DNA of 64,000 bases from Hordeum vulgare subsp. vulgare (GCF_904849725.1 NC_058518.1:508945225-509009224); one strand, 5' to 3'. Numbered from the stretch's first letter, positions 23,572 to 35,500 are shown. The notes: generated from the letters alone by a model not told the origin. Numbers and translations are program-made.

Positions 23572-24638
23572 TGTCGGGGGGATAACCCCGGGGTAGGCTC
23601 ATCGAGCCTGTTCCTTCATTCCCGGCCCAATGGGCATGAAGGCGCAGAGATTCTCAAGGCCCAAGTCTTCTGACCGGCTACGCATCCCCTGCCGGCTGGA
23701 AGACGAGGCAGCCACCTTTCTGGCCGGCCAGGCAACCCTGCCGGCTAGAATCCAGGCGGCCTCCCCTTCGGACCCAGCCTGGTCCCGCCAGCCGGACTAA
23801 GGAGGAGGCGGCCACCCTCAAGCCGGCTGACCAAGTAGGCTAGCCGGCCGAGGATCACCAGTCACATCAGATCGTAGGTCAGGAAAGGACCTCACGATTA
23901 AAGGTAGCTACGCGTCAGCAAAGGTAGCCCGACAGGTACGAGCGTCGGCGGCCACGCCGCTGACCAACCCCGGCTCTAATCCATCACGTAGCCTGATGTC
24001 GGACCGTCACACTCCCACTCCATTACTGCACTCGGCGTGGGGAACAGTGGAAGCGGTCGTACTGCCTGCCCATGAAGAATCTCGCGGGGCGACGCTCGAC
24101 GTACAGCGCGTGCTCAGCGTCAACCTTACGCGGGAGCTCCATTGGCCAGTCGGCGGGTCCCACAGCAATCGAGACCATGCAGTCGACGGGCCCCTCATCG
24201 ACAAGACAAGACCCTTGTGGGCCCCTGGCCAGCCGGCGAAGCAGCCAGCCGGGTCCCACGCGTGTACCCTTTATCCATATTGTAGGCCGGCGGGTTCGTC
24301 TATAAAACCCCCCGGCCGCCCCCCATGCAAGGGGGGGCGATCACTTGCCAGTCATTCAACACTACACACTCACCAATCAACAGAGAGCGAGGTAGAGACG
24401 AGTCGGCTGCTCCCCTCTTCCTCCTCCCAACACAGCTCCAGGAGCAACATTGTACTCTGTTCCCATACATCAAACACACAAGCAGGATTAGGGGTATTAT
24501 CTCTACGGAGAGCTCTAAACCTAGGTACATCGTGCGTCCCATGCGTGTACCAACCTTGTTCTCAGCGTCCACCTTTGTCCCTTCGGTTTTCACCGATTTT
24601 AACCTACCTATGGCATATATTGTGAGTATTCACTGACA
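23572..24638 (+). repeat. 3' LTR of the Tat-lineage element
   Basis: 1067 bp; starts TGTCGGGGGG and ends CTGACA, followed by the GGGCG duplication. Preceded by a weak polypurine-like stretch (23557-23570). Confidence 0.95.
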
Positions 24639-24643
24639 GGGCG

Positions 24644-24693
24644 CGTCCGCGGACATATGATTGGTCATTTGAGAAGTCCGGCTATAGATGCTC
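24644..24693. mobile_element. Right part of the split Harbinger-like MITE
   Basis: Ends ggctatagatgctc followed by TAA (24694-24696), the partner of the left end at 5683. Confidence 0.7.
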
Positions 24694-24696
24694 TAA

Positions 24697-25104
24697 TGTT
24701 GTGTAGCTGCAACATACTGTTTTGTGCACCTAGTTCACTGGCTGGTGTAGTCAAGCAGCTGGGCTCTTGGGTTTCTATATATTTATCGAAAAAATCTTAG
24801 GCAAAGCACAAAGTGTACACAATTACTTATTTGTTGTTACAAAATCCTCATGACATTCCTGAATTGCACACTGTACGATCCTTGCCATATATGATTATGC
24901 TTTGCATTGTAAGTTTGCAACCGGGGAGCTAGCTATGAGTAATTTGAGTTCAACACCCAAAATAAAACCTGGACAACAAACATTTGTACCTGTCAGTTTG
25001 AAAAAAAATCGTATGTGCCCATCGGCCAGAGCTCCATGCCTCGCTAATTAAGGCCAAACTGAAGCTATGATAGATATATTATGTACATGCTCATGGTGAC
25101 TGAC
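24697..25104. other. Intergenic, probable 3' flank of the WRKY gene
   Basis: AT-rich, no gene or clear element seen. The part next to 25105 would hold the 3' UTR of the minus-strand WRKY gene. Confidence 0.4.
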
Positions 25105-27730
25105 TTAACGATGCCCTTGCTGGTAGCCCATCACGGCATCCGGAAGAAGATCGGCGTACGACACCATGCCACCATACTCCGACGATCGGTGTGGCACCGC
25201 CGGAGCGGCGGCGGTAGTGGGCGGCACGCACATGCGCCCGTAGACATCGGCACCGGCCGGAAAAAAGCCATGTTGTTGATGTTGGAGCGCGGCAAGCGAG
25301 TAGGCGGTGTCGGCACCGGTGGCCATTAGCATCCGTGCGCCACGGTGGGCGGCGACGGGGCTTGGGTGCCCGTGGCGGCCTTCATAGGTGGTGACTACCG
25401 TGGAGGGGTCCTGCTGCGACCGCTCCACCAGCTTCTTCACCCCACACCGCGCCGCCGTGCACCGGTAGTAGCTCCTGCACGCGTTTTAGTACATCCATCA
25501 CTTCATTGTGATGCATTGCTAAAGTGTTGTCGCAGCATATGGCCGACCATGCATGCAAGATATCAATGTATGCACACATACATATTTTTCATCAGGATTC
25601 TAGCAAGATTGATTAATTGCTATATCTAAATATGGATATCTTGAATTCGTGATGCCTAATCAATATGGATATCGTGAATCTGTTGGACTTATTTACTTTA
25701 ATAAAATGGTTGTATGCATCATCATGATGGAAAGGCCGAGGGTGATTTTCTTTTTCCAAAAAAAATCAAGATGATTGGTGTGAAACTTTAATTCCAAGCA
25801 AGAAATTGTGGTGTTCAAACCGAAAAAAAATGTGGCAACGTAAAGTGGAAGGGATTTTTTTTCATATATAAAAGGGAATTCTCCCTGAATAACAAAACCA
25901 AAGTAGGAGTCATATTAGAATACTGTCATTTGGCTTCAACATTTATGTATCATCTCTAAACAAGGTTGCAAGTGAATTATATGAGAAAATTGAAAAGTGG
26001 ACGAGCATCCTTTTGTTTTTGAAGCACATATGCATAAGGGGGAATGCAAGGAGATAGTACCTTGGGAAGGAGCTGTTCTTGACTGCCTTCTGGCCGTACT
26101 TGCGCCAGCGGTAGCCGTCGTCGAGGTGGTCGACCTCGCTCTTGGTCGCGAAGGCCACACGGGAGCCACGCGCCTTCTTCTCCCCCTTCACCTTCTTCTT
26201 CTGCTCCTTCTCGTCGCTCCTGCATCAGTTGGGAAACACAATGAGGATCATTCTTTTTTATTCTTAATTCTTCTGATAATTTCGCCGTGGTAACAACCGG
26301 TTAAATTTCTACATGCAAGTGGAGCTAAACAAGAAGTTGCCCTAAAAACTAGCTAGTTATGTGCCTTTCGATCACCTTGAGTTCTTTTTCCGATAAAGGA
26401 GCTTTTATCAACTCAAAATATAGCATCAAGTGGATACAGTTCATGGTGAACAACGCCCGGTCTCTGTGTAGGTAGGATGCACACAACCGAACACAAACAG
26501 TCCGAAAAAAAGACAAAAAAATAATAAAAAAAGACATATCATCACTACTAGAGTCAAATAAGACCAACACTATGCCTATGACGAAAGAGATGGATCAACA
26601 CAAAGGTTATGCTTCCATCCATCTTGGGAAAAAAATTATATAACCACCCGTTTCAATCACATACACACCGCCTTAAACAACTGTTGATACTTTATATGAT
26701 AAAGTATAGATCACGTACGAAGCGAGTGCGTACAGCAGAAAATAACCTACAAAGGAGAAGAGAAGAAACAGGGACGATGGAACCATCCGGTTGCATTTCA
26801 TCCAAATGAAGCGACAGGGCCAACAACAACAGCTTCCGTCTCGCTGTACAAAGCACACCGCTACAATCTAAATAACAAGATGAACTCAAGGAGTAGGGAA
26901 AACAACAATTCAAAAGATGATAAGACATCTAACGGGCACATCACATGCCTCATCCAAGAATGATAGGATAGGATAAGCTTCGTTTGTTTGGAGTGGTAGG
27001 TAGGTAGGTAGGTGGCAAGTTGACGGATGGCGAGCCCTAAATCCTAGCGTTCACATCTCACGCGTTATGCCACGTGCGGCGGGATCTTCGCGTTCAGACC
27101 GGCAAGATCAATGGAGATCGAAATCGATCACGCAAGGAACACGTACCAGTGGATGGATCTACTCCTACACTTCTTCACTCTAATCCACAAAGCAATTATA
27201 TGTACGCATGTGATAATCGGTCGATAGACGGGTAAGAAACACAAGAGGATCTATCAGCTGGGATTCAATTAGCACACGCACAGTTGCACCAAGATCGGAT
27301 CCATCATGACGATGAAATCGTTCACGTACCTGCAGCTGCCATGACCGGCCGATCCCTCCTCGTCTCCCTCCTCCGGCGCCGGGCTGCCTCTCTTGCACCC
27401 CGCCGCCTCGCCGGACGTCGACGAGTTGGGCGTGAAAGGGGCCGCTTCGGCGCCGATCACTTCGGCCGCCGTCGGGAAGCACGGTGGCGCTGGCGCGTCG
27501 AGCTGCCTGGCGAGCTCCGCGGGGTCGAGAAGCCCCTGTAGGTAGTCGGTGATGCTGGAGTAGGCCGACGGGGTGACACCACCATCGTCGCCACCGCCGC
27601 CGGACGCTGAATGACTCTGGAAGAAGACGTCGTCGTCGCCGTCGGCGGCAGGCGGATGGCCGCCGTAGAACAGGCCAACGACGCCGGGGCCTTGTCCTCC
27701 CGCTGCTGATCCGGACATGGAGGAGTGCAT
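25105..27730 (-). CDS. WRKY transcription factor, group IIc, three exons, 309 aa
   Basis: A nuclear regulator that binds W-box DNA. Exons (minus strand) are 27730-27330, 26219-26061 and 25474-25105; all introns have GT-AG ends (1110 and 586 bp). Both junctions split an Arg codon after two bases, and the second lies inside the WRKY domain at the conserved R-type position. WRKYGQK is at 172-178. The zinc finger is C192-x4-C197-x23-H221-x-H223, the group IIc signature. A lysine-rich stretch (140-149) is a likely nuclear signal. Residues 58-70 ([13 protein letters not shown]) match the N-terminal motif of WRKY28/71-type proteins. The ATG at 27730 is the first in the frame; the upstream open part uses only GTG. 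No breaks were found. Specific orthologue not named. Confidence 0.93.
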
Positions 27731-27923
27731 GCGAGGTTTGGGAGCTGGTGAGATGGAGGTCGAGCGTTGAATGGGAGGGCGAGGGGAAAGGCCGGCGGGC
27801 GTTGAACCGAGGTGCACTAGCTAGTCTTTGCCCCTTTGGAGAGGTGCAAGCAAGATACGACTACGACCTGCCCTTGGACGAAACTTGTGTGCTCGCACGC
27901 GCCTGCTATTAAAGTATAATATG

Positions 27924-28070
27924 TACTTCGTCCGTTTATAAATATAAGTTTAAAATAAATCCACTACGAATTACTTATTTTTCAGAGTATAGATTCACTC
28001 ATTTTTGTTTCGTATGTAGTTTATAGTAAAAAAAAAAATTAAAAACTTATATTTAAAAACTGGAAAGTAG
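27924..28070. mobile_element. Stowaway-type MITE, diverged
   Basis: tacttcgtccgtttataaa opens it and a near complement closes it at about 28070. The core ttcactcatttttgtttcg is shared with other copies. It lies about 200 bp upstream of the WRKY start, so it may be in the promoter. Confidence 0.65.
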
Positions 28071-29129
28071 TTCAGAATATAGGTTCATTCATTTTGCTTT
28101 GTATATACTTCCTTCGTTTCAAAACTCTTGTGTCTTAGATATGTTTAAAAATGAAGGTATCTAAATAGTAAAACATATCTACATAAATTTAGAACATTTT
28201 TTTAAGACGATGGAATAGTTCATAATGTTCTTGTAGCTGGTTGTACGTGCTTGAATTAGCCTAAGCATTAATGAGCATAGTGTTTTTGTGCGGGATATAA
28301 TGGAGGGCGGATGAACGATATCGTCGTCCTGGCTCGAGATATCATCATGTACCAATGTGTACATGTGTCTCCAGCTGCGCATTTCATTCATTTTCCATGT
28401 GGAATGTGAATGCTTTTGGGACGGTACGCGAGTACGCTCCCTGTGCTTACACGTTCATGGGGTTGGTAGGCGTTGGGTTGGTACGCGATTTCCTTTTTCT
28501 TCGACGATCTTATATATTTATATATACATATGGTACAGGTAAATGCATCGGCGGTGCTTCAACTTGTCACGTATGTTTCCTTTTGCTACCCCTAGTTGTG
28601 GAGTATGACAACATGATGTAAAAACTTGGCTCACGCGTGTATTAGTGTAGTAGGGTGTTTCAAAGTGAAAACGCGTACCAGGTTCAGGAGCCACCGATGC
28701 ATTTGTCCCTGCGTGATAATACCAAACTTGAAGTTGTCCCGAAGGTTAACATTTTTTCTTCACAAAAATCAGTATGCATCTTCAATGTTGTGCCCTAGAT
28801 CAAAGTCACTATTCGTTTGCCGACACCAATACGAATGCTAAGCATTCAACCATATCCAACAAAAGCTGAACACCTTTCAGAAAGAATTTGAACAAAGCTA
28901 GAATGCAAACCTGATGATTTTGACAAAACTCATGACATTTTGTACATACTTTATTAACTAAGAGCAGACATGATTTTTTTTAACATAAAAACCTAGTACA
29001 AATCTTGGCCGGCGTTAATTTCTTTTTTTCTTTTTGAGAAATCTTGTCCAACTTTGTTAAACCTCAGAGACGTTCAAAGGTACAAGATCCTGGTCATGGG
29101 ATATCCAGCCACAAATGAGGGTCTACTCC
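28071..29129. other. Intergenic DNA, no gene recognised
   Basis: Contains a further MITE-like end at 28108 (acttccttcgtttcaaaac). Small open frames here have no recognisable product. Confidence 0.4.
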
Positions 29130-29132
29130 TAA

Positions 29133-29527
29133 GAGCAACTCTAGCAGACCCCGCATCCCGTCCCGAACCGAAAAATAACCGTCAAAATGCGGGTCGGGCG
29201 GAAAAACATGTTCGATCAGACCCCGCATCCCGCCCCGGCCCGCAAATATTTTTGCGGGGCACGGCAAAAACTTGGTCCCAATTCGCGTATTCGCGGGTTT
29301 CCACCTCGCCGCTGCGGTGCCCCGCATATGAGCGAAAGCGGTTGGTGGGGGGACATTTCAGCCTGCGTTTTTCCCCACCAAAGCATATTTTGCGAATATA
29401 CTCTTTTACGGGTCCGTTTGGGGGGTCTGCATTTGTGTCAACCCGGGTCAACCCGCAAAAGCTGTTCTACGCGAACTGCAAACACGTTTTGCGGACCGGA
29501 CGAATGCGGGGTCTGCTAGAGTTTCTC
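29133..29527. mobile_element. PIF/Harbinger-type MITE, 395 bp
   Basis: Terminal inverted repeats of 24 bp with one mismatch begin GAG(C/A)AACTCTAGCAGACC. Direct TAA duplications flank both sides (29130-29132 and 29528-29530). No coding capacity. Confidence 0.88.
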
Positions 29528-29582
29528 TAAATTATAGCCGTCAAACAGCATAGCAAGTCCGCACAGCACCGTGGTATGTTTA

Positions 29583-30520
29583 AAGCATCTACAAATGAAC
29601 CCCTCAAACCCTCCTCAAACATTTGGGCAGGCCGTCTGGTCACGAAAAAGCAACCTAAACTGATCCCTTAAACCGGCCTCAAACGTACGGAAAGACCGAC
29701 ATCCCTCATATCCAGCTCAAATATGGGGCAGATATTGGGGAGCCCGGACGCGCCCAGACACGACCGCCACGTCGGTCCGACGGCATGTTTCCACGCGGAC
29801 TCGCGTGAAAACCCAAAGGTCCGCCAGGCACCTCCATCAACGTCGTAGTGTGAACGTCGCGTGGCGTTACTCCAGCTCCCCACCCTTATCCATATATAGC
29901 CGGCTATATAAGTTGGCCGACGTCCCCAACCCTAGTACATCCACCTCCTCCCTTCCACCGCGCCACCCGAGCCCATCAACCATGCCCCCACGCCGCCGAC
30001 ACTGCACAATCCAGCACCGTCTCTGGCTCCTTGAGCGGATCCAGATTCGGAGGGACGCAGAGCTACCTCTGGATCTGGAGGAGGCTTTCTAGGAGGTGGA
30101 GGACGAAGAGGAGGAAGAGCTGGGGATGGAAGAGGAGGAGGAGGAGCCGGCGGAGGAGGCACCTCCGCTGGATGTGGGGGAGGAGGAGGCGCCGATGGTC
30201 GTGGATCTATTGTCCGGGCAGCTGGTCATCCTGAACTCCATCTGCTCAAAGGCAGCTATGGAGGCCAGATGGCTTGATCGGCAACAGATGAAGACGGTGT
30301 GGGCGGCGCAGACGACTCGGGCCATCTGTGACGACAACGATAGTACTACGTAGTACCTAAGCGTTTAATTCGCATGCTTTTCTATGTAAATAGGGGGATG
30401 AAGTATGAAAGAGTTAATGTGGACAAGTGTGTTTAAGACGTGATCAATCAGTATTCACAGACACGCCGCATCCGTAGGCGTTTGATGGACATTATTTACA
30501 AGATACGGCTGTAGATGCTC
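29583..30520 (+). mobile_element. Harbinger-like element with a decayed acidic ORF, 938 bp
   Basis: Starts aagcatctaca and ends tgtagatgctc, flanked by TTA on both sides (29580-29582, 30521-30523). Inside, on the plus strand from 29981, a frame encodes MPPRRRHCTIQHRLWLLERI, then stops at TAG after LDLEEAF. It continues beyond the stop as a strongly acidic Glu-rich segment ending at 30353. The product is unrecognised; it may be a captured or element-borne gene. Confidence 0.7.
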
Positions 30521-30559
30521 TTATTTAAGGGTTTGCGTTGGCGATGCCCTAATAAGTTT

Positions 30560-31380
30560 ACGTTTATCAGCTGCAACATTTCATACTTGAATCAGCACCA
30601 TAGCCTGCAACCTTGTGACGTACGTATCGCTGTCCTCCATCGAGTAGCGGCCGGCGACCGAGCCGTGTGTGCTATAGGAGTGCACGTAGGTACGGCGCCA
30701 TGCGTTGCCCCGTCGCTTTCGATGGTCCAAGTCTCCGCACGCGCGCGGCCATGACAAACGCGCACCGCTCGTACGAGTCCGTCGACGTCGCCACCATATC
30801 ATCCGTGTGTGTGCGGGAGGTGGAGCAATCCGGCCGTCGGTGGCGTTGGCGCCGCGTGCTCGTGAGGTAGGACCGTCGGTGCGTTGCGTATGAACTGGTT
30901 GCATGTGCGGCCGCCGCGATAGGACGAGCGCGACGTGCGCGGGGGCCGCCGGAGGCGACAACGCACGCACGTCCGGTGTGACGGCCGGCCGCCGGCGGCG
31001 CCCGCACGACCGACGTACGGGACGCGTTCTACTTCTAACCAGGGTCGTAGTACGTACGTGGACGTGGTGGTGGGCGGCGATATATATATGCTCCACTCCA
31101 TCGGTGTCCGTGCTCCGATCCGACCCGATGTAGGAGTATGTTTTCCGCGCGCACGCGTTCCGCACCGATTCCTTCCTCCCACAAAGAAAAAAGTGCATGC
31201 AATAGTGTTTTTCACGTGCTTTGGTCGTAGCGGCGGCGCGATAGTGTTTTCACCTGGTTTGGTTTGGGGTGTCCTAATAAAGCTCGACATCACCTGCCTT
31301 GCTTGCAATTGTATTTCTAAAATGTTCCTTCCGAATCTGCATGTTATTACTTAGTACTATGTACGTAGTGTTAAGTCATG
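30560..31380. other. GC-rich intergenic stretch, no gene assigned
   Basis: High GC with overlapping frames on both strands and no recognisable domain in any. A TATA-like run lies near 31081-31090. I see no convincing gene. Confidence 0.35.
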
Positions 31381-31397
31381 ACAGGATGATAAATATA

Positions 31398-31484
31398 CTA
31401 CTCCCTCCGTTCCTAAATAATTATAATTGAAAAAAACTAAATTGGTTCTTTCCGACAACAATTATTTAGATACAAAAAAAAGTA
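31398..31484. mobile_element. Short Stowaway-type MITE
   Basis: tactccctccgttcctaaat at the left; the right half (acaattatttagatac...agta) is the diverged complement. Confidence 0.6.
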
Positions 31485-31611
31485 TATTGTATTAACGTAA
31501 AATCATGGCAAGTTGATCAAATTTAACATTTTATCAAAAACTTATATATTACCGATGCATATAAAAGAACAACACTTAGAACACTAACTCCCAGGCATTT
31601 CCACAACGCAG

Positions 31612-33252
31612 CTAAACATTATCCAGAGACGGTGGAGATTCAAGGAGATAAGGAGCAGCGATGATCGAGCTCCTCACAACATGTTGTGTCCACACCCAGC
31701 TCAAGCTTCCCTTCACACGTCCTTGTCCCTGAACGCCCTTGCCACTCATTGACACATTGAACATCTTCTTCTTCCTGGCCTTCGAGAACACCCGCTTGTT
31801 CGGGGTGACGTGTACCATAAATGACTTGGGCATGTCCAACTTCACAACGTACGTCGATAATGACGATCCAACGCTCGTCACCGCCCGATTCAGGGTGAGG
31901 GTATCAATGGCATCATTAGAGTCGGGTAGTTGAGCTCAACATCTCTGACCTTGGGTAGCTTTGTGCAAGTCAAGCTCTTGCTACGCACGATGGTTGCCAG
32001 GCCTCTGTCATCGAGGAGCTAGCATTTGCACCGCACTGGAGTTGTCGTCATCAACAGAAACAGTGTAGCCATTGGATGCCTTGTCGACTATCACTACGCC
32101 GGCCACGCCGACTTGCAGTATGGAATCGACGCACCAAGGAGCCTCCGAGTCACAAACCACGATCTTCTCCGTGACAACATGGTTAACCATGTAGTTATAG
32201 TCCTAATGTGCCTCGGAGTAGAGGAGTGGATGCATCTTTGACATCGGCTTTGCCACTTGGTTAAGTGCTTCTCCATGAAAGCACTTGCCGTTGCCGAGAT
32301 TGACACCGACATCAAAACTTCAATCCACCGAGCCGGTAACGACTGTGAGCAACCATGGCGCATCGTTTTTAACTGAATGTGGCTCGGGTCCTTCGTTACC
32401 ACCCGCACAAACAAATACAATACCCTTTGGCATGGCACTGAATGAGCTGATGTCGATGGGGTCCTTATCGAACCTGATGTGGAGGCCAAGGGAGATAGAG
32501 AGCACGTCCACCCCATCCTTGATTGCTGCATCGAGGCCATATAATATGTCAGAATCATAACAACCCACACTATTGCACACCTTGTACATGGCGATATGGG
32601 CACCGGGAGCAACCCCATATGTGGTGCCCGCTGCCATCCCATGATATGACGCGCCGATGACGAAGTAACCGGCCGTCGTGGACGAGGTGTGCGTGCCATG
32701 CACGCCTTCATCGTCACTGACTTCATGTTTAACGAATGACTTGGCACCAATGAGCTTGTTGTTGCACCGAGTCGCCTTGCATGAGCCCTTCCACCTTGTC
32801 GGGGGCGACGGGATGTCGTGATCATCAAATTAAGAGTGCTACACATAGATGCCGGTATCGAGCAACCCAACGATGACCCTTTCCGGTAGCTAGTGTCCCT
32901 CCATAATCCAGTGTCATTCCTCAACCAAGGAAATTTGGTGTGTGTGTGGTCATGAGGTATCCTGTTTGCTCCTTGAATGCCTACACGGACCCGGTTTCTT
33001 GGCAATTGCATAAAGCTCCCCATCGGTGAGCCTTGTGACGAAGACGCTGAACACCTTTGGTGCAAGGGTGCAGAAGACATGCCTTGCCCGAGTCGTCATC
33101 ACGTGAATCGGGCAAGAAAGACTCATAACAATGATGGTACATGTCTTCATCGGCATTAAAGGGTCGTGGCTCAACGAGCACAATGTAAAGTGTTGTAGGC
33201 AGAGGTATTGGTAGCACCCATGTGTATCCTTATAGGAGCAATTAATGTGCAT
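31612..33252 (-). pseudogene. Subtilisin-like serine protease (subtilase), degenerate
   Basis: Pieces of a plant S8 subtilase lie in order on the minus strand. The inhibitor I9 prodomain starts with YIVLVEPRPFNADEDMY (about 33180) and shifts frame into SVFVTRLTDGELYAIAKK. The catalytic Asp block VIVGLLDTG (about 32870) is soon followed by two stops. The catalytic His block is GTHTSSTTAG (about 32695). The oxyanion Asn block is CAGGNEGPEP (about 32390). A PA domain sits near 32190-32010. The C-terminal fibronectin-like domain (KSFMVHVTPNKRVFSKARKKK) runs to 31615. The segment that should hold the catalytic Ser (GTSMATPH type) is missing between the PA and C-terminal parts. Stops, frameshifts and this deletion make it non-functional. 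Confidence 0.88.
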
Positions 33253-33661
33253 ACCCCGTTAGTATGCATGCAAGCATTTGCAAATTGGTTGGATCCATGC
33301 ACTCACTTTGTATAATCTTCCTGAATAATTTTGAACATATTGTACCACTATTTTTTTTTTAAAGTGTGTGAATAATTTCAAACCAAAAATAGCACAATGG
33401 TTGCCTTTGCATGCAATCAAGAGAAGCGATACCAAGAGGTTGTAGTATAATGCCATTATACAACGCCTGTGCGAGGAAGAAGATGGTGATGCTTTTTTTT
33501 TTTGATGAAAGCATCATCCTCTCTCGCCGGCATTTTCTCTGGCATCTTATGAATGACTCCACAAAATTAATCACCTCATTTGATGTCGTAAAATAAAATC
33601 AAACACTGGGTATACTCAAATTCTTCAAACACTTTTTGCAGGAGCGCAAAAAGTATACAGC

Positions 33662-33763
33662 AGCCCACGTACGTACCCGGAAAGCGGCCCGTCGCTCTGT
33701 ACAGCCCAGCAACGGCCCATCCCGGCCCCATATCAAACCCACTCTCCTCCTAAGGTAGGGTTT
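33662..33763 (+). promoter_or_regulatory. Site II elements and telo-box upstream of TOM7
   Basis: Three copies of the site II motif, read here as RGCCCA, lie at 33662-33667, 33703-33708 and 33714-33719. A telo-box complement TAGGGTTT lies at 33756-33763. This pairing is known from plant promoters of mitochondrial, ribosomal and cell-growth genes. It sits 95-196 bp before the TOM7 start codon. Confidence 0.6.
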
Positions 33764-33857
33764 TACCCCAGTCCCCACCCCACCCCACCTTCCAGCACCG
33801 GCGGCGACTCCACCACCACCAGCAGCACCAAGCCGGCGAACCGACCCGACCCGGTCC

Positions 33858-34127
33858 ATGGCGCCACCGACCCGCGCGTCCGCGAAGCAGCCGAAGTCGG
33901 GGAAGGCCCTCGGGCGGAGGGGCATGTCGCGCGCGGAGGCGGCGGCGGCGGCGGACGCGGCGGCGAGGCGCTCCGCGACGGCGCGGGAGTGGCGCGTGTG
34001 GGGCGAGTGGGCGATGGGCGCGGCCAAGGTGGTGGCGCACTACGGCTTCATCCCGCTCGTCATCGCCGTCGGCGTCATCAAGTCCGACCCAAGGCCCTCC
34101 CTGTTCCAGCTCCTCTCCCCGGTCTGA
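33858..34127 (+). CDS. TOM7: Mitochondrial import receptor subunit TOM7, 89 aa
   Basis: A small tail-anchored subunit of the TOM complex of the outer mitochondrial membrane, which modulates assembly of the import channel. The N-terminal 40 residues are basic and Ala-rich and variable in the family. The C-terminal half is the family signature: [17 protein letters not shown], then [14 protein letters not shown] (membrane segment, about 60-73), and the ending SLFQLLSPV. Plant TOM7 proteins are about 75-90 residues with the same end. It is a single exon with the ATG in good context (GTCCATGGC). The promoter motifs upstream suit a mitochondrial gene. Confidence 0.93.
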   Translation: MAPPTRASAKQPKSGKALGRRGMSRAEAAAAADAAARRSATAREWRVWGEWAMGAAKVVAHYGFIPLVIAVGVIKSDPRPSLFQLLSPV

Positions 34128-35500
34128 TCGATCCCCGCACCCCGTCAGCATGACCGCGCTTCCCTAGGGTTCGTTCGAGCGATGAAAATTTCCGTGGTAG
34201 TTAGTTATTAATTATCATAAGTAAAGTCTCTAGTATTAGTATCTGTGCTGCACCTGCTATTCTGCTCGGGATCAATCAGTAAACTTGGATCACTATATAT
34301 ATGATTATAATTTCGTCCATGTTTGGGTGATGTGAATTATGATATCTGCAAGGATTCTGGATCACCGTGTGGGGTGTGGATTTGGTCAGTTCCTGCCTTC
34401 GCATATGAAAGATTGTCCTTTTTGCATCCTCAGATGCTGATGTGCACAGTAGGAATCTCTGAATTTGTGTTCTTTGGGCAAATTTTTTAGTTGTTGTGAT
34501 TGTATCCTGGATGACTATTTGGAAATATCTGTGATAAATCTCGTGTTGTTGTGATAAATTTTCAGTTGTTGTGATTGTATCCTGGATGACTATTTGCAAA
34601 TTGTCAGTTGTTGTGATTGTATCCTGGTGACTATTTGAGTCAATTTTTTGTGAAGTTTCACTGCATGTGCTCCTACTGTTCTTGCATCTGTTTGACCATG
34701 TGTTCTCAATAGGTAAATATCAAAGGTAGAATCACTTTTGTTGTGTCATATTTTAGGCCGCGAGCATACATATCTGGCATTGTTCATGCAAGTTGTTACC
34801 TGCATACCCTGAGCTTGTGGTTATGTACTTATATCTCCTTACTTTTATGTGATCTTTGTTATCGCCGGCCCTCTTCCAAAGAGCCATACTACTGCTGCCT
34901 GCTGGTGTTATTTTTCCAATGCTGTTTTACTGGGAAAGCAATAACTGCTGCTGTATCATACCTCTGTTTCTGATGGTTGTCATGTGAAGTGTCGATCTGA
35001 TGTGGTGCCATTCTTACTTGCGCAACATGCGATCACTGAAACATCAGTTATGGTGTTTCATATTTTACTGTGAGCATACATATCTGGCATTGTTCATCCA
35101 AGTTGTTACATGCATACCCTGAGCTTGCTTTTATGTGCTCTTTATTACCGTCGTCCCTTTTTCAAGATTCGTACAATTGCTGCTGGTATTTCCACGCTGC
35201 TGTTTTACTTGGAATCAATAACTGCTGGTATCAATATCTGTGTTTTGGATGGCTGCCATGTGAAATGTCAATCTGGTGTGGTGCCTGTGCCCTACTTGTG
35301 CAATATGCGATTTTTGTGATTTCATGGATCGTTTTATTGATGCCTGCTGGTACGCTGCCTGAAAATACCAGGAAACAAATGCGGTGTTTTAAGTTAGTAT
35401 TTCGGAAGTTGCACCTTGGATGATTGTCCTGTTCTTCATTCTGGTCCTCTGCCTGTCATTCGTTCAAGAATTGGAAAGTTTTAGGTTGTTAGCATACATA
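34128..35500 (+). repeat. TOM7 downstream region with tandem duplications
   Basis: No coding sequence is convincing. Two kinds of repeat are seen. ttgttgtgattgtatcctgg recurs at about 34492, 34564 and 34606. A roughly 310-bp unit, containing gagcatacatatctggcatt at 34763 and 35074, is present twice and diverged. The region may be the 3' UTR or a 3' UTR intron of TOM7. Confidence 0.65.

Larger units (their letters stand above)
6075..24638 (+). mobile_element. Tat-lineage Ty3/gypsy LTR retrotransposon, decayed
   Basis: An 18,564-bp element bounded by LTRs of 1078 and 1067 bp that start TGTCGG and end GACA, with perfect 5-bp target duplications GGGCG at 6070-6074 and 24639-24643. Gene order is gag, protease, reverse transcriptase, RNase H, a second RNase H-like domain, integrase, then a 3' region with an antisense ORF. 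That order, the gag sequence and the second RNase H point to the Tat lineage (RIRE2-like). Pol carries several nonsense codons, mostly readable as C-to-T or G-to-A changes (10043 TAG, 10321 TGA, 10978 TAG) plus 11113 and 17821 TAG, and frameshifts. Integrase is interrupted by a solo LTR at 12793-17638; without that the element is 13.7 kb. It is not autonomous. The family name in Triticeae catalogues was not determined. Confidence 0.93.

Noticed and set aside
30581..31354. Overlapping frames of 100-200 codons near 31 kb
   Set aside because: No recognisable domain, strong GC bias, and equal openness on both strands.
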